Notes under the pieces: model-generated
What the model saw: the letters and a program-made list of their open reading frames with translations, nothing else
Database searches by the model: none
Told to the model about the DNA's origin: nothing
Shown here: piece after piece, positions 7,589 to 15,328 of the stretch
How the letters are laid out: the number at the start of each line of letters is the position of its first letter
Position numbering within the stretch: the stretch's first letter is position 1
Made by a program: the position numbers and the translations under genes
From: a virus
Length of the DNA stretch: 64,000 nt
IMG/VR virus record: IMGVR_UViG_3300029319_008466
Span: 1-64,000 of that record
Reading direction: 5' to 3' (one strand)

Positions 7589-8320
7589 ATGAAAATTACA
7601 ATTATCATCCCTTGCTATAATGCAGAAGCCTGGATAGCCGAAAGCATTAAGTCTGCTCTCTTACAAACATATGAAAATACTGAAGTGATTTTTGTTGATA
7701 ATGAAAGTACAGATAATAGTCACGCAATTGCTTTAGAAATTCAAAAATTAAATCCAAAACTAAAAGTTTTTACAGCACCAAATTTATATAAATATTCTTG
7801 GGAAGAGCCTGTGGATAAAGCCCTGTCCGAAGCTACTGGTGAATATTTTACTATTTTGGGAGCAGACGATTATATTGACAAAGATTATATCAAGAACATA
7901 GTAAATGTAATTTCTGTCGCTCCAAACAAAATACAAATTATACAAACACCAATAAGGGGCGTTTTAAAAAATAAAGAAAAATACTTAGAAGAGATTAAGC
8001 ACACTTATAAAAGTTTAGAGGAATTTAAAACACTTTTGTTTAAAAGGTGCCCCGTTAATACACCAACTGTAGTATATAAAAAACAACTATATGATTCGGG
8101 TATAATTCGTTGGAATTCCAAAAAATATCTTGGTGCGGCAGACTATGATTTATATTTTAACATAGCCCATCATGACATTTTTATATATCCATATCCAAAA
8201 TGGTTAGGATATTTCTACAGATGGCATGACAAACAGGCTACTTGGGGAATGCACCAAGAAAATACTAACTATGATTCAATTATCCAAGCACACTGGAATG
8301 CTGTCTGGGACTGGGAATAA
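7589..8320 (+). CDS. Family 2 glycosyltransferase (GT-A fold)
   Basis: 243 residues. The classical GT2 start ITIIIPCYNAEAW (about 3-15) and VIFVDNESTDNS (about 33-44) build the nucleotide pocket, and ILGADDYI near residue 90 supplies the acidic metal-binding pair. The second half has the helical acceptor region, ending in WHDKQATWG. Inverting transferases of this family add one sugar from a UDP-, GDP- or dTDP-donor. No transmembrane helix is present, so it is soluble or peripheral. It is the fourth glycosyltransferase in a row. Confidence 0.9.
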   Translation: MKITIIIPCYNAEAWIAESIKSALLQTYENTEVIFVDNESTDNSHAIALEIQKLNPKLKVFTAPNLYKYSWEEPVDKALSEATGEYFTILGADDYIDKDYIKNIVNVISVAPNKIQIIQTPIRGVLKNKEKYLEEIKHTYKSLEEFKTLLFKRCPVNTPTVVYKKQLYDSGIIRWNSKKYLGAADYDLYFNIAHHDIFIYPYPKWLGYFYRWHDKQATWGMHQENTNYDSIIQAHWNAVWDWE

Positions 8321-8331
8321 AAGAGGTTAAT

Positions 8332-10125
8332 ATGGGTACTATTAGAGTAGCAGATTATATTTTTGATAGAATATCTGAGCTTGGTGCTAAACACATCTTT
8401 ATGTTGACAGGCGGCGGTGCAATGTTTTTAAACGATGCTGTCGCAAAGAATAAAAATTTATCTGCCATATGTGTTCATCACGAACAGGCCGCAGCCATGG
8501 GTGCTGTAGGTTACTCAAAATATGAAAACGATTATGGCGTAGTTTGTACGACTACTGGGTGTGGCTCTACAAACACAATAACCGGCTTATTGGAGGCGTG
8601 GCAGGATAATGTAAAGTGCATATTTATTTCGGGACAAGTAAACAAAGATCAGACTTCATATATGTCTGAAACACCCCTGCGTCAATTTGGTGTACAAGAA
8701 GCGGATATTGTAGAAATTGTAAAATCAATAACAAAATATGCAGTAATGATTACTGATCCTGAAATGGTTGCATATCATCTTGATAAAGCATTTCACCTAT
8801 GTTCTACTGGGCGTCCTGGTCCGGTTTGGATTGATGTGCCGTTGGACGTACAAGGTGCTTATGTTGATCCTCAAAAGCTCAAAAGATACATGCCTGCTGT
8901 AGAAAATAGCAAAGTTGATCTAAAAGATTTTTATACCTTGCTGGAAAATTCTAAAAGACCGATATTATTAGCTGGAAATGGTATAAAACTATCAGGCGCT
9001 ACCAGTGAATTTTTACAATTTGTTAAAAAACACAACATACCTGTTGTTTCAACCTATCTTGGAATAGATCTTTTATCACATCAAGACCCATTGATGATTG
9101 GGTGTGTGGGGGTAAAAGGAACAAGAGCGGGAAATTTTGCATTACAAAACTCCGATTTAGTAATAGCGATTGGTACCAGACTAAGTGTGCCAGTAATTGG
9201 ATATAAATATCATTTTTTTGCAAGAGAGGCTAAAATTGTAGTTGTAGATATTGATCCTGCCGAACATCAAAAAAAGACAATTAATATTAATACATTTATA
9301 CACGCTGATGCTAAAGACTTTTTTAATGCCTGTACGTTGGAAAATATAACAAAGCCTGTGCAGTCGCAAAAATGGGCTGATACTTGCTATAGTTGGAAAA
9401 ACAATTGGACAGTGTATCAAAAAGAGTATGAAAAAGACGACACAGGAATTAACCTATATTACTTTATTGAAAAACTGTCAGATTGTATGCATAGTGATTC
9501 CGTTGTAGTCTCTGATGCGGGATCAGCATATTACGTGACATCGCAAGGATTAAAAATAAAAGACAAACAAAAATATGTGACCTCTGGAGCCCAAGCCGAC
9601 ATGGGATTCACCATTCCAGCATCCGTGGGCGTTAGTTTTGCCAATAATAAAAAAGATGTTATTGGTATTACTGGAGACGGATCATTTCAGACTAACATAC
9701 AAGAATTGCAGACTATAGTGCATTATAATTTACCAATTAAATTATTTATATGGAACAATGATGGATATCTTTCAATTCAAAATACACAAAATAAATTTTT
9801 TGATGGAAGGCTTATAGGAGTCGATAAAGACTCGGGTGTATCGTTTCCCAAAATTGAAAAAATTGCAAAAGCCTATGGTATAAAATATTTTAAAGTAGAA
9901 AAAGCAAAAAATATTTCAAAAACAATATCAGAAGTGTTACAATGTACAGAACCAGTGATATGCGAAGTAATGTGTCAAAAACAACAACAAATACTTCCTA
10001 CATTGGCAAGCATGAAAACTGACGATGGTAAAATAATTTCTAAGCCTTTGGAAGACATGTATCCGTACATGGATAGAGAAGAGTTTTATGATAATATGAT
10101 TGTTAGTCCATTAGAAGAAAAATAA
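8332..10125 (+). CDS. Thiamine-diphosphate enzyme of the acetolactate synthase family
   Basis: A 597-residue three-domain TPP enzyme. The Pyr domain has TGGGAMFLN and the cofactor-activating Glu E51 in HHEQAAAMG. The C-terminal PP domain has GDG (448-450) and NN (475-476), the standard GDG-x25-NN metal/TPP motif. This branch is frequent in O-antigen clusters, and relatives such as YerE transfer an acetyl unit from pyruvate onto ketosugars. No other ilv gene is nearby, which argues against valine synthesis. It sits between a GT2 gene and panB. Substrate is inferred from context, not from active-site residues. Confidence 0.88.
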   Translation: MGTIRVADYIFDRISELGAKHIFMLTGGGAMFLNDAVAKNKNLSAICVHHEQAAAMGAVGYSKYENDYGVVCTTTGCGSTNTITGLLEAWQDNVKCIFISGQVNKDQTSYMSETPLRQFGVQEADIVEIVKSITKYAVMITDPEMVAYHLDKAFHLCSTGRPGPVWIDVPLDVQGAYVDPQKLKRYMPAVENSKVDLKDFYTLLENSKRPILLAGNGIKLSGATSEFLQFVKKHNIPVVSTYLGIDLLSHQDPLMIGCVGVKGTRAGNFALQNSDLVIAIGTRLSVPVIGYKYHFFAREAKIVVVDIDPAEHQKKTININTFIHADAKDFFNACTLENITKPVQSQKWADTCYSWKNNWTVYQKEYEKDDTGINLYYFIEKLSDCMHSDSVVVSDAGSAYYVTSQGLKIKDKQKYVTSGAQADMGFTIPASVGVSFANNKKDVIGITGDGSFQTNIQELQTIVHYNLPIKLFIWNNDGYLSIQNTQNKFFDGRLIGVDKDSGVSFPKIEKIAKAYGIKYFKVEKAKNISKTISEVLQCTEPVICEVMCQKQQQILPTLASMKTDDGKIISKPLEDMYPYMDREEFYDNMIVSPLEEK

Positions 10126-10135
10126 GGAGCTTACA

Positions 10136-11068
10136 ATGGCCGCAGATGACAGAAACAAAGTAACAATACTTAAACTACGAAGACAAAAAAAATTAGGAAA
10201 CAAGACAGTGCTTGTTACTGCTTATGATTATCCACAAGCAAGAATTGCTGATGGTGCAGACGTAGATTGCATTTTGGTTGGAGATTCATTGGGAATGACA
10301 ACCTTGGGATATAAAACAACTATTCCAGTAACCATGGATGATATGATAAGACACTCAGAAGCTGTTGCAAGAGGGGCAAAAAAGGCGTTTCTTATAGGAG
10401 ACATGCCATATATGTCTTATCAGGTATCGAACGAAGAGGCAGTGCATAATGCCGGTAGATTTGTTCGGGCGGGCATGGACTGCGTTAAAGTTGAGGGCGC
10501 AATGACAGAGAGAATTAGAGCAATTGCTGACTCTGGTATCATGGTGATGAGTCATTTGGGGCTAACTCCACATACTAGAGCCAAACTCGGCGGTTATCGC
10601 GTGCAGGGTAAAACAGCAAAGCAAGCCGAGATTATTTTAAAACAAGCACTCGACCTACAAGAAGCTGGCTGCACTTTTTTACTTTTAGAAGGTATGCCAA
10701 GAGAATCAGCAGAAATGATTGCTAACGAATTATCCATTCCAGTATATGGAATTGGAGCCGGTGATAAGGTGGACGGTCAATTGGTAATATTCCACGACCT
10801 TATGGGGTTGTTTTGGGAATTTAAATCCAAATTTGTTAAGCGATATTGCGAAGCGGGACAAATAATGCAAAATGCTCTTAGCAATTATACAGAAGAAGTT
10901 CGAAACGGACTGTTTCCTTCTGAAGAAAACTTTTATGCAATAAAAGAAGAAGAACTTGAAAGACTGCTGGGAGGAGGAAACTGGAAACATGATATAATTT
11001 ATGAAAACGATCAAGGTTTTCCAACGAATCATTCCGCCACTCCTAATACTGTTTTAAAAAAAAAGTAA
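10136..11068 (+). CDS. panB: Ketopantoate hydroxymethyltransferase (PanB) homologue
   Basis: 310 residues after a good AAGGAG. The TIM barrel keeps the residues expected for PanB: D50 in VGDSLGM, D89 in GDMPYMSY and E120 in KVEG for Mg2+, and E185 in LLLEGMP as catalytic Glu. PanB transfers a hydroxymethyl group from methylene-tetrahydrofolate to 2-ketoisovalerate in CoA synthesis. Intact motifs suggest activity, but no other pantothenate gene is present and all neighbours are sugar genes, so a modified role on a keto-sugar is possible. After the usual end (FPSEE, near 262) it carries a ~45-residue tail and stops within a possible frameshift site. Confidence 0.92.
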   Translation: MAADDRNKVTILKLRRQKKLGNKTVLVTAYDYPQARIADGADVDCILVGDSLGMTTLGYKTTIPVTMDDMIRHSEAVARGAKKAFLIGDMPYMSYQVSNEEAVHNAGRFVRAGMDCVKVEGAMTERIRAIADSGIMVMSHLGLTPHTRAKLGGYRVQGKTAKQAEIILKQALDLQEAGCTFLLLEGMPRESAEMIANELSIPVYGIGAGDKVDGQLVIFHDLMGLFWEFKSKFVKRYCEAGQIMQNALSNYTEEVRNGLFPSEENFYAIKEEELERLLGGGNWKHDIIYENDQGFPTNHSATPNTVLKKK

Positions 11069-11109
11069 AATCTTCAAAGTCCAATAGTGATGTGGAATAT
11101 TGGAAAGAT
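11059..11109 (+). promoter_or_regulatory. Possible -1 frameshift signal: slippery A-AAA-AAG plus stem-loop
   Basis: The last panB codons read AAA AAA AAG TAA, so A_AAA_AAG (11059-11065, the dnaX-type slippery heptamer) lies in the right phase directly before the stop. From 11070 a stem forms: ATCTT (11070-11074) with AAGAT (11105-11109), a five-base bulge, then TCCAATA (11080-11086) with TATTGGA (11098-11104). A -1 shift adds 24 residues ending at TGA 11137-11139, past the next gene's ATG. Function is inferred; the hairpin might instead be an mRNA-processing or stability element. Confidence 0.4.
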
Positions 11110-11123
11110 ATGTTTAAAAATCC

Positions 11124-11984
11124 ATGGACAATACAGTGAACAATATATTGATTACTGGAGGAAATGGCTTTTTAGCAAAAGAATTGACACTATATTTTTC
11201 CAATAATAGTGAGATAAATTTAATTTCTACAAACCGCAGCACTCTTGATATTGCAAACGCACAACAGGTTAATGACTTCTTTAATTTGAACAACATCGAT
11301 ATTGTGATACATACCGCAGTAAAAGGCGGCAAAAGAAATCAACAAGAGAGCATAGATGATTTTTTTTCTAATATATCCATGTTTAATAATTTGTTAAACT
11401 GTTCAAACAAATATAAGATGTTGTTTAATTTTGGTTCGGGCGCTGAGTTTGATAGATTTTTTAATATATCTCTTGCCAAAGAAGAATCGATTTTTAATCA
11501 CCGCCCAATTGACTATTATGGATTATCCAAAAATTTTATTAGTAGAAAAATTTCTGAACTAGATTCAAGATATTTTAATTTAAGGTTGTTTGGTTGTTTT
11601 GGTCATTTTGAAGAGCCTCAAAGACTCATAAGAGCTTCTTTTGATAATATACAAAATGGTAAACCAATTGCGATTAATCAAGATAAATTTATGGACTATT
11701 TTTATGCACAAGATGTTGGAAAAGTAATAGAACATATTATACAAAGCAATAAAGATGTCATACCTAGAGATATTAATTTATGTTACGAGAAAAAATATAA
11801 ACTAACAGATATATCAAACATGATTCTTGACTTGACTGGAAATGAAGAATCGGTTATAATAAAAAAAGAAACTCTTGGTAAACCATATACTGGTTGCGGC
11901 AAAAAACTTAAGGGGCTAAACATTGATTTACTTGGGATACATAAGGGTATTGAGATATGTCTGAAAAATTGGAAAAAATCCTAG
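11124..11984 (+). CDS. NAD-dependent sugar epimerase/reductase (extended SDR)
   Basis: 286 residues. The N-terminus has the GGNGFLA form of the SDR dinucleotide motif GxxGxxG (about 12-18). FGSGAEF provides the active-site Ser, and YYGLSK supplies Y-x-x-x-K. General order resembles GDP-fucose synthase or RmlD-type enzymes, which reduce or epimerise 4-keto sugars. The 3' end overlaps the RfbH-like gene by 28 bases. It could act on the keto-sugar from the dehydratases downstream; the precise substrate cannot be assigned. Confidence 0.75.
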   Translation: MDNTVNNILITGGNGFLAKELTLYFSNNSEINLISTNRSTLDIANAQQVNDFFNLNNIDIVIHTAVKGGKRNQQESIDDFFSNISMFNNLLNCSNKYKMLFNFGSGAEFDRFFNISLAKEESIFNHRPIDYYGLSKNFISRKISELDSRYFNLRLFGCFGHFEEPQRLIRASFDNIQNGKPIAINQDKFMDYFYAQDVGKVIEHIIQSNKDVIPRDINLCYEKKYKLTDISNMILDLTGNEESVIIKKETLGKPYTGCGKKLKGLNIDLLGIHKGIEICLKNWKKS

Positions 11985-13306
11985 ATTTAGTCAGCGAATA
12001 CATTGTAGATAAAAAGAAAAACGATAAATGGGACGCGGGCATTGATTGGCTATCTTATTCTGGTCCACATTATGATGAAAACGAGTATGTAGCCGCCGTC
12101 AAGAGTCTTTTAGATGAATGGCTTGTATTTGGTAAAGATTGCAGAGATTTTGAGATTGAGTTTCCAAAATTACTGGGGCTTCAAAGAGGTGTATTAACTA
12201 ACTCTGGTAGTTCGGCAAATCTATTGATGGTAAGTGCCCTCTCTTCGCCCACACCGGCTCTTAGAAAATACCACCTACCAAGAGGCAGTAAGTTTATAAC
12301 GCCGGTTGTATGCTTTCCTACAACGTTAAATCCTCTTTTGCAAAACGGATACGAGCCAGTTTTTGTCGATGTTACATTACCAGACTTAAATTTAGACTTA
12401 GATCAGGTAGAAAAACAACTTGAACAAGATCCCGATATCAGAGGTATAATTTTTGCACATGTGCTTGGAAACCCTCCTGACATGGATCGCTTAATGTCCT
12501 TGGTAGAAAAATATAATTTAATATTTTTGGAAGATTGCTGTGATGCCCTGGGTTCAACATACAAGGGTAAAAAACTTGGTTCTTTTGGGGTGATGTCTAC
12601 ATGCTCTTTTTACCCAGCGCATCATATGACAATGGCTGAAGGCGGTTTTATAGCAACAAACAGCTATGCTCTTTATAAAACACTGGCTAGTCTTCGAGAT
12701 TGGGGGCGCGGCTGTTATTGCAATGAAAAAAAGCCAGGCGATGTAACAACGGGTACCGCATGTGGAGACAGGTTTAAAAATTGGCTATGTGGCCGTAGTG
12801 ACGTTATTTATGATCATAGGTATGTTTATAATGAAGTGGGGTATAACCTCAAACCCATAGAGTTGCAAGGTGCTCTCGGCAAACAACAAATTAAAAAATT
12901 GCCAGAAATGGAAAATGCACGAAGACTTAATTTTCAAAAACTATATAATATCTTTAAGCCATATGAAAAATATTTCTGGTTAAATTCTGCAACTCCAGGT
13001 TCAGATCCTTGTTGGTTTGGATTTTTGTTTACCGTTAAACCAGACGCCCCTTTTAACAGGGAGCAATTTGTTAATTTTTTAGAAACTAACAAAATTCAGA
13101 CAAGACCATATTTTGCAGGCAACGTTTTATATCACCCGGCATACAAAAACTTGAGACAAGATGAAAATAACATAAGGGAAAAATATCCAATAGCAGATAT
13201 AGTAACTTTGGGCTCTGCATTTTTAGGTACATATATCGGATACACAGACGAGAAGATGAACTATATTAAGAAAAATGTAGATAAGTTTTTTCAGGAGTTA
13301 AAATGA
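11957..13306 (+). CDS. rfbH: CDP-4-keto-6-deoxyglucose-3-dehydrase-like (RfbH/E1 type)
   Basis: A 449-residue DegT/DnrJ/EryC1-family protein. In place of the PLP Lys it has His (H222 in FYPAHHMTMAEGG), the hallmark of the E1 3-dehydrases (AscC, DdhC, RfbH), which remove the C3 hydroxyl. It also carries E1-type iron-sulfur cysteines: C195-x57-C253-x-C255, then C269 and C278, with a longer last spacing than classical E1. E1 needs a ferredoxin-type reductase (E3), which was not found here. Family size is usual. Product: precursor of a 3,6-dideoxyhexose, most likely CDP-linked, though the nucleotide is inferred. Confidence 0.88.
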   Translation: MSEKLEKILDLVSEYIVDKKKNDKWDAGIDWLSYSGPHYDENEYVAAVKSLLDEWLVFGKDCRDFEIEFPKLLGLQRGVLTNSGSSANLLMVSALSSPTPALRKYHLPRGSKFITPVVCFPTTLNPLLQNGYEPVFVDVTLPDLNLDLDQVEKQLEQDPDIRGIIFAHVLGNPPDMDRLMSLVEKYNLIFLEDCCDALGSTYKGKKLGSFGVMSTCSFYPAHHMTMAEGGFIATNSYALYKTLASLRDWGRGCYCNEKKPGDVTTGTACGDRFKNWLCGRSDVIYDHRYVYNEVGYNLKPIELQGALGKQQIKKLPEMENARRLNFQKLYNIFKPYEKYFWLNSATPGSDPCWFGFLFTVKPDAPFNREQFVNFLETNKIQTRPYFAGNVLYHPAYKNLRQDENNIREKYPIADIVTLGSAFLGTYIGYTDEKMNYIKKNVDKFFQELK

Positions 13307-14253
13307 AAATTGTTTATATTACAGGCTGTCTTGGTTTTATAGGCTCCTATGTTACGAGAAAGTGTCTTCAAAAAGGCTGGATGGTCTATGGCGTAGATAA
13401 ATGCACATACGTTGCAAACACAGACTTGCTGCAAGAATTTAACCAATATCAAAATTTTACTTTTGAAAAAAAAGACATTAAAAAGCTTGCACATTTGTAT
13501 GATTGTGATTATATTATTAATATAGCCGCCGAGTCTCATGTTGGAAATAGCATTGTACAAAGCGATTCATTTATTGACAGCAATATTGTTGGGGTTAAAA
13601 ACCTATTGGACCTTTTAAGACACAAACCAAATAATGTTTCTAAAAGACCAATATTTCTACACTTCAGTACAGACGAAGTATATGGCGATATTGAAACCGG
13701 AGTACACACAGAAACGGATTTATTACAACCAAGCAATCCTTATTCGGCAGCCAAGGCAGCGGCGGATATGTTGGTAATGGCGTGGTCAAGAACATATAAT
13801 ATTGAGTATATTATTTTGCGACCAACAAATAACTATGGAATTGGACAATATCCTGAAAAACTTATACCGCTATCGGTAAAAAATCTTAATAGAAATAGAA
13901 AAATTAGACTTCATAATATGGGAACACCCATACGAAATTGGCTACATGCCGATGATACAGCCGAAGCAGTGATGACTATTATTGAATCGGGCGTAACAAA
14001 TCAAATATACAATATAGCTGGTGGGTTTGAACAAACAAATATAGAAACCGTTAAAAAGATTATTCACAGCTATTATTCGCCAGAATGTAATTGGGAACAA
14101 TATGTGGATTTGTCATATCATCGAGAAGGACAAGATGTTAGATATGCCCTTGATGATATTAAATTACGTGATTTGGGATGGCAGCCAAAAAAACAATTTG
14201 ACGAAGAACTTGATAATATAGTTGCGCATTACAAAAATAATTTTAAATGGTAA
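13303..14253 (+). CDS. Nucleotide-sugar 4,6-dehydratase (RmlB-like)
   Basis: A 316-residue extended SDR. Motifs in order: GCLGFIGS (8-15) for NAD, AAESHVGNS (75-83) typical of RmlB, STDEVYG (122-128) with the catalytic Asp-Glu pair D124/E125, and Y147-x-x-x-K151 in NPYSAAK. RPTNNYG and a C-terminal IRNWLHADD match dTDP-glucose 4,6-dehydratases. It converts an NDP-hexose to the 4-keto-6-deoxy form, which the adjoining RfbH-like enzyme could use. dTDP or CDP cannot be decided; no matching hexose-1-phosphate nucleotidyltransferase is visible. Overlaps the previous gene by four bases. Confidence 0.88.
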   Translation: MKIVYITGCLGFIGSYVTRKCLQKGWMVYGVDKCTYVANTDLLQEFNQYQNFTFEKKDIKKLAHLYDCDYIINIAAESHVGNSIVQSDSFIDSNIVGVKNLLDLLRHKPNNVSKRPIFLHFSTDEVYGDIETGVHTETDLLQPSNPYSAAKAAADMLVMAWSRTYNIEYIILRPTNNYGIGQYPEKLIPLSVKNLNRNRKIRLHNMGTPIRNWLHADDTAEAVMTIIESGVTNQIYNIAGGFEQTNIETVKKIIHSYYSPECNWEQYVDLSYHREGQDVRYALDDIKLRDLGWQPKKQFDEELDNIVAHYKNNFKW

Positions 14254-14260
14254 TAGAAAA

Positions 14261-15196
14261 ATGAGGTTAAAATACAGTGACATTATTGGAAAGCATAAAA
14301 ACATACCATGTGCAATCACACTTCACGGTCCAAGTTTAGATCCTTACAGAGATCGAATACAAGACTTACAAAGGCAAAATAAATTAATAAGATTTGACGT
14401 TAATGAATGGTATGATTATTTTGAAGAGAAACCCAACTATTGGGTTGTATCAAATACAGAATTTACAATTGATGCCTCAATAAGAAGAAATCGTATATGG
14501 GCTGAGAGAAAATACGAGCACAATGTGTTCAACAAATATAATGTACCTCTTTTATATAATGCAACAGCAGACTTGACAGATTTAGACTTTGTTGACAAGA
14601 ATTTACAATGCGATTACTTGCCTTATGACACCAAGCATTTTAAGGGACATAGGTGTGTTGAGATCTTAAAAAATTTTAAAACATATTATGAGCAAAATAG
14701 AAATTTAAATTTTAAATATTATGGAAACAACGAACAATTGTGGCAGCCGCCTAATATAAAGGGATTTGCACCATGGAAGCAAAAATTACACGGACGCATC
14801 GGCGGTGCCTGGAATGTATCGGGAAAGTGTTGCGCATTTATTGATCAGAGCACGTTGCAGGAAGAATTACAAAAACATTCTGGATATGAACAACATATGG
14901 GGCCGGGGCAGACTGTTGGGTTGTTTGCGGGCATGTTTGCAATATTAATGGGATGTAATCCGATATATATTGTCGGTCTTGATTTAGACTGTGAAGCAGG
15001 CTTTGCCGCAGGCAAGCAAACACTTGGTGTTTACAACGAGGGGCATGTTGGGCATTGGAAGGTAATTTATAGAGATTTTCTTCTTGATGACATGCGTATA
15101 TTAAAAGAAAGTGCAGAAAAACTTGGCATTGAGATTATCAATTTAAATAAACAATCTTGGCATGATGTATTTCAAAAAGGCGAATTAAATTTATAA
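14261..15196 (+). CDS. GT42/DUF115-like protein, candidate nonulosonic-acid transferase
   Basis: 311 residues from ATG 14261, seven bases after the previous stop; an earlier in-frame TTG lies inside that gene. ITLHGPSLD near the N-terminus matches the G-x-G-P-S-L motif opening sialyltransferase family GT42 and the related DUF115/Maf proteins. Near residue 220, GQTVGLFAGMFAILMG then YIVGLDLD matches their conserved helix-strand block. Both groups transfer sialic-acid-like sugars from CMP donors, and NeuB/NeuA follow just past tRNA-Asn. The function is inferred from this resemblance; specificity is unknown. No membrane segment is evident. Confidence 0.6.
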   Translation: MRLKYSDIIGKHKNIPCAITLHGPSLDPYRDRIQDLQRQNKLIRFDVNEWYDYFEEKPNYWVVSNTEFTIDASIRRNRIWAERKYEHNVFNKYNVPLLYNATADLTDLDFVDKNLQCDYLPYDTKHFKGHRCVEILKNFKTYYEQNRNLNFKYYGNNEQLWQPPNIKGFAPWKQKLHGRIGGAWNVSGKCCAFIDQSTLQEELQKHSGYEQHMGPGQTVGLFAGMFAILMGCNPIYIVGLDLDCEAGFAAGKQTLGVYNEGHVGHWKVIYRDFLLDDMRILKESAEKLGIEIINLNKQSWHDVFQKGELNL

Positions 15197-15202
15197 TAAT
15201 TA

Positions 15203-15211
15203 TGTTATAAT
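15203..15211 (+). promoter_or_regulatory. Extended -10 promoter for tRNA-Asn
   Basis: TGTTATAAT, a TGn plus perfect TATAAT, lies 12 bases before the tRNA's first base, so transcription would start within a few bases of the tRNA. No convincing -35 is visible, as expected for an extended -10. It could also drive the neuB-neuA genes. Confidence 0.5.
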
Positions 15212-15222
15212 AAAAACACTAC

Positions 15223-15299
15223 TGGGGTGAGGTTGTCCAGGTATCAACGCCTGACTGTTAATCAGGAGACTGCTGGTTCGAGTCCAGCCACCCCAGCCA
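15223..15299 (+). tRNA. tRNA-Asn (anticodon GTT)
   Basis: A 77-base cloverleaf. Acceptor TGGGGTG/CACCCCA has the U1-A72 pair usual for bacterial tRNA-Asn. The D stem is GTTG/CAAC, the anticodon stem CCTGA/TCAGG holds CTGTTAA (GTT), and the T arm is CTGG/CCAG around TTCGAGT. Discriminator G and encoded CCA are present. It lies inside the sugar island, far from the other two tRNAs. Confidence 0.97.
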
Positions 15300-15328
15300 A
15301 AATCACTAACAATATAAAAGGAAAAAAA

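Noticed and set aside
8332-11068. Phosphonate synthesis (PEP mutase plus phosphonopyruvate decarboxylase)
   Set aside because: PanB and PEP mutase are both TIM barrels, but this protein has the full PanB residue set and VGDSLGM signature, so a mutase reading is not supported.
15227-15328. NeuB start inside tRNA-Asn
   Set aside because: The first 34 codons of that frame translate the tRNA. ATG 15329 has its own RBS and starts the normal NeuB domain.
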